From contig NZ_JACOOR010000002.1 in NCBI RefSeq assembly GCF_014290175.1, positions 62,001 through 126,000 of the forward strand: a stretch of 64,000 bases of DNA, written 5' to 3'. The notes beneath the pieces are model-generated. The model was not told where the DNA came from. It ran no database searches and worked only from the letters and a program-made list of their open reading frames with translations. Source of the stretch: Anaerosacchariphilus hominis (GTDB taxonomy: Bacteria > Bacillota > Clostridia > Lachnospirales > Lachnospiraceae). The translations under genes and the position numbers were made by a program. This document shows, piece by piece, positions 61,383 through 64,000 of this stretch (its first letter is position 1; every line of letters starts with the position of its first letter).

Positions 61383-63863
61383 ATGCCAAAGTCATTGTAT
61401 GTAGATCCGGACAAAATGCGTGCGGAAGGAAAAATCACATTTAAAGATATTCCGATCAACGTATATAAGAAAACTGTTAAAGAAGAGGTAGAGGAAGGCA
61501 ACTACACCAAGGAAGACCTCCTTCGTATCTACCGTGATATGACCATCTGCCGTGAGTTCGAGGACATGCTGAACCAGATCAAGACCCAGGCGAAATACGC
61601 TGACGTGGAGACCACCTATCCGGGTCCGGCCCATCTGTCTCTGGGACAGGAAGCAGCCGCAGTCGGCGAAGCTTATCTGTTAGGCAAAGAGGACTTCACC
61701 TTCGGAAGCCACAGAAGCCACAGCGAGATCCTGGCAAAGGGACTTTCCTGTATCCAGAAGCTGGATGACAAAGAGCTGATGGACACCATGGAGAATTTCT
61801 TCGACGGCAAGACCCTGAAGGCTATCCAGACTGTCAGCAAGGCAGAGGGCGATGTAAAAGAGCTGGCTATCGAGTTCCTGGTATACGGTGCTCTGGCAGA
61901 GCTGTTTGCCCGTGAGAATGGTTTCCACAAAGGACTGGGCGGCTCCATGCATGCGTTCTTCCTGCCCTTCGGTATCTACCCGAACAACGCGCTGGTAGGC
62001 GGTTCCGCAACCATTGCCACCGGAGCGTCTCTGTTTAAGAAATGTAATGACAAAGAGGGCGTAGTCGTAGCGAACCTGGGAGACGGTTCCATGGGACGTG
62101 GCCCCGTATGGGAGGCACTTTCCTTCGCTACCATGGATCAGTACCGGACTCTGTGGGAAGAGGGAAGAAAGGGCGGCCTGCCGCTGATCTTCAATATCAA
62201 CAATAACTCCTACGGCATGGGCGGCCAGACCTGCGGCGAGACCATGGGTTACGGCGAACTGGCACGTATGGGCGCAGGCGTAACCGAGAGCCAGCTGCAC
62301 GCAGAGCGCGTGGACGGATACAATCCGCTGGCAGTTATCGACGCATACAGAAGAAAGCTTCCGCTGGTAAAGAGCGGCGAGGGCCCGGTATTCCTGGACG
62401 TAGTAACCTACCGTCTGCTGGGACACTCCACCTCCGACCAGAACGCATACCGTACCAAAGAGGAGATCGAGGCTTGGAAGGCACAGGATCCCATCGTTAC
62501 CTTCCGCAAGGCCATCGTAGACGCCGGCATCGCTGAGGACAGTGAGATCGAAGCGATCTGGGCAAAGACCAAGGAAAGAATGGCACGTATCTGCCGTCTG
62601 GCAGCAGACAAAGAGGCTTCTCCGTATCTGGACTTCGACAAGGATCCGGCTATCGTAGAGCGCGTTATGCTGAACAACGGTAAGCAGCGCAGCATGGATA
62701 CCAGCAGAACACCGGCTACCACAGGACCCAAGGAGAGCTGCAAGCGTTACAACGATATCCAGAAGAAGATTCGTACCCATTACATCGACGGAACTGAGGT
62801 AAGCTCCATGAAGCGTTACAATATCCGTGACGCTATCTTCGAGCCCATGTTCAATAAATATTATGAAGACCCGACACTCATCGCTTACGGCGAGGATGTA
62901 CGTGACTGGGGTGGCGCGTTTGCTGTATACAGAGGATTTACCGATGTAATTCCTTACTCCAGACTGTTCAACTCCCCCATTTCCGAGACAGCTATCGTAG
63001 GTACCGGCGTAGGTTATACCATGTGCGGCGGCCGTGCGGTGGTAGAGCTGATGTACGGCGACTTCATCGGATGCTGCGGTGACGAGATCTTCAACCAGAT
63101 GGCAAAATGGCAGGCCATGAGTGCCGGAATCCTGAAAATGCCGTTGATTCTTCGTGTATCCGTAGGTTCCAAGTACGGCGCTCAGCACTCTCAGGACTGG
63201 ACTGCAATGTGCGCTCACGTACCGGGCCTGAAGGTTTGCTTCCCGGCTACCCCGTACGAGGCAAAGGGTCTGATGCAGGCAGCTCTGAACGGAACTGACC
63301 CGGTAGTATTCTTTGAGAGCCAGAGAATCTACGATGTGGGAGAGAAGTTCCACGAGGGCGGCGTTCCCAAGGAAGAGTACGAGATCACCATGGGCGATGT
63401 GGACGTGATCACCACAGGTTCCGATATCACCATCCTGACCGTAGGTGCTACCCTGTACCGTGCTTACGACGCAGTGAAGGAGCTGAAAGAGAAATATGGT
63501 ATCTCCGCAGAGCTTATCAACCTGCACAGCCTGGTACCCCTTGATTACACCAAGATTCTGGAGTCTGTAAAGAAGACCGGAAAGGTAGTTCTCGCTTCTG
63601 ACGCATGCGCAAGAGGCAGCTTCCTGGATGAGGTGGCTAAGAATATCACCACACTTGCGTTCGATTATCTGGATGCACCGCCTGCAGTGGTAGGAGCTCA
63701 GAACTGGATTACACCTCCTTTCGAGTACGACAAGTACTTCTTCCCGCAGAAGGAGTGGATCCTGGATGCGATCAACGAGAAGATTATGCCTCTGAAGGAT
63801 TACAAGCCGGTCACCAACGTAACGGCAGAAGAGGAAATCAGAAAGCTGAAGCTGGGAGTTTAA
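61383..63863 (+). CDS. 2-oxo acid dehydrogenase E1, fused alpha and beta subunits
   Basis: An 826-residue thiamine-diphosphate-dependent dehydrogenase in which alpha and beta subunits are joined. The alpha half (about 1-420) has SLGQEAAAVGEAYLLG, GSHRSHSEILAKG, the TPP motif GDGSMGRGPVWEAL and NINNNSYGM. The beta half (about 465-826) has LIAYGEDVRDWGGAFAVYRG, VELMYGDFIGCCGDEIFNQ and a typical C-terminus. It decarboxylates a 2-oxo acid and transfers the acyl group to E2 lipoyl domains. The gene follows E2 after the structured spacer and is preceded by AAAGGAGAA. E3 is not in the window. Confidence 0.92.
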   Translation: MPKSLYVDPDKMRAEGKITFKDIPINVYKKTVKEEVEEGNYTKEDLLRIYRDMTICREFEDMLNQIKTQAKYADVETTYPGPAHLSLGQEAAAVGEAYLLGKEDFTFGSHRSHSEILAKGLSCIQKLDDKELMDTMENFFDGKTLKAIQTVSKAEGDVKELAIEFLVYGALAELFARENGFHKGLGGSMHAFFLPFGIYPNNALVGGSATIATGASLFKKCNDKEGVVVANLGDGSMGRGPVWEALSFATMDQYRTLWEEGRKGGLPLIFNINNNSYGMGGQTCGETMGYGELARMGAGVTESQLHAERVDGYNPLAVIDAYRRKLPLVKSGEGPVFLDVVTYRLLGHSTSDQNAYRTKEEIEAWKAQDPIVTFRKAIVDAGIAEDSEIEAIWAKTKERMARICRLAADKEASPYLDFDKDPAIVERVMLNNGKQRSMDTSRTPATTGPKESCKRYNDIQKKIRTHYIDGTEVSSMKRYNIRDAIFEPMFNKYYEDPTLIAYGEDVRDWGGAFAVYRGFTDVIPYSRLFNSPISETAIVGTGVGYTMCGGRAVVELMYGDFIGCCGDEIFNQMAKWQAMSAGILKMPLILRVSVGSKYGAQHSQDWTAMCAHVPGLKVCFPATPYEAKGLMQAALNGTDPVVFFESQRIYDVGEKFHEGGVPKEEYEITMGDVDVITTGSDITILTVGATLYRAYDAVKELKEKYGISAELINLHSLVPLDYTKILESVKKTGKVVLASDACARGSFLDEVAKNITTLAFDYLDAPPAVVGAQNWITPPFEYDKYFFPQKEWILDAINEKIMPLKDYKPVTNVTAEEEIRKLKLGV

Positions 63864-63896
63864 TACGCACAGAGAACAGAATAAAATGTGAATTTC

Positions 63897-63929
63897 GAGG
63901 GCGTTCCGAATCCGGGACGCCCTCTTTTT
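63897..63929 (+). terminator. Terminator after the E1 gene
   Basis: GAGGGCGTTCC at 63897-63907 pairs with GGGACGCCCTC at 63914-63924 (one G-T pair), followed by five T. A strong rho-independent terminator. Confidence 0.9.
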
Positions 63930-63931
63930 GA

Positions 63932-63984
63932 TCTATAGGAAATACCGTGTTACATTAAAGTGCGAAAGCTATGATTCCTATAGA
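63932..63984. repeat. 10-bp perfect inverted repeat at the window end
   Basis: TCTATAGGAA at 63932-63941 and TTCCTATAGA at 63975-63984 are exactly complementary, directly after the E1 terminator. It may be a second hairpin or an end of an element that continues beyond the window. Confidence 0.5.
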
Positions 63985-64000
63985 GCAAAAAGCCCTGCCA

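Noticed and set aside
61680..63527. A 615-codon open frame on the minus strand
   Set aside because: It is antisense to the clearly coding E1 fusion gene, whose strong codon bias leaves few stops on the other strand.
1..64000. tRNA, rRNA and CRISPR features
   Set aside because: No tRNA cloverleaf with a TTCGA arm, no rRNA segment and no short regularly spaced repeats were seen on reading either strand.

Overview
The window looks like a piece of chromosome from a gut Lachnospiraceae bacterium (Bacillota, Clostridia; Blautia-like is a guess). This is inferred from strong AGGAGG-type ribosome binding sites, the low and uneven G+C, an ECF-type QueT transporter, a fused E1 alpha/beta dehydrogenase beside a triple-lipoyl E2, and remnants of an IS256-type transposon and of a conjugative-element surface protein. 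No rRNA, tRNA or CRISPR array was seen.

Region 1 (1-32054, all on +) is a long surface polysaccharide locus. It begins inside a nucleotide-sugar dehydratase gene. An aminosugar module follows (aminotransferase, ATP-grasp ligase, GNAT acetyltransferase), then a priming sugar-phosphate transferase. After that come many glycosyltransferases, two Wzx-type flippases, one Wzy-type polymerase candidate, a LicD-type transferase, an acyltransferase, a capE/capF/capG-type UDP-L-FucNAc module and two GT11 fucosyltransferases. Base composition is mosaic: about 5.9-13.8 kb is very A+T rich, about 25.4-32 kb is much richer in G+C. The last gene, at 30756, is not a sugar gene: it carries a HEPN R-x4-H motif and resembles ApeA-like antiphage proteins.

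Region 2 (32170-47064) begins with an IS256-type transposase remnant. A carbohydrate catabolic locus follows: a divergent medium-chain dehydrogenase and a GntR/UTRA regulator on -, then on + two TIM-barrel isomerases/epimerases, a ribose-type ABC transporter (ATPase, two permeases, lipoprotein), two further paralogous dehydrogenases, a PfkB kinase, a Gfo/Idh/MocA oxidoreductase and a DeoC aldolase, ended by a terminator. A shared palindrome at the two divergent promoters (33751 and 35118) suggests that the GntR protein controls the set. The substrate cannot be read from the sequence.

Region 3 (about 47.1-55.9 kb) is decaying. It holds a broken PTS EIIC gene, an iron alcohol dehydrogenase and a 2-hydroxyacid dehydrogenase that are intact except for one in-frame TAG each, a truncated KDPG aldolase, a frameshifted SpaA-like surface protein remnant and an Rpn-like nuclease gene also broken by a single TAG. 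An intact FGGY kinase and a DUF218 gene lie among them.

Region 4 (55.9-64 kb) returns to housekeeping-type genes: a sodium symporter, queT behind a pseudoknotted leader that is probably a queuosine-precursor riboswitch, a DeoR regulator, and E2 and E1 of a 2-oxo acid dehydrogenase complex separated by an unexplained structured intergenic sequence.
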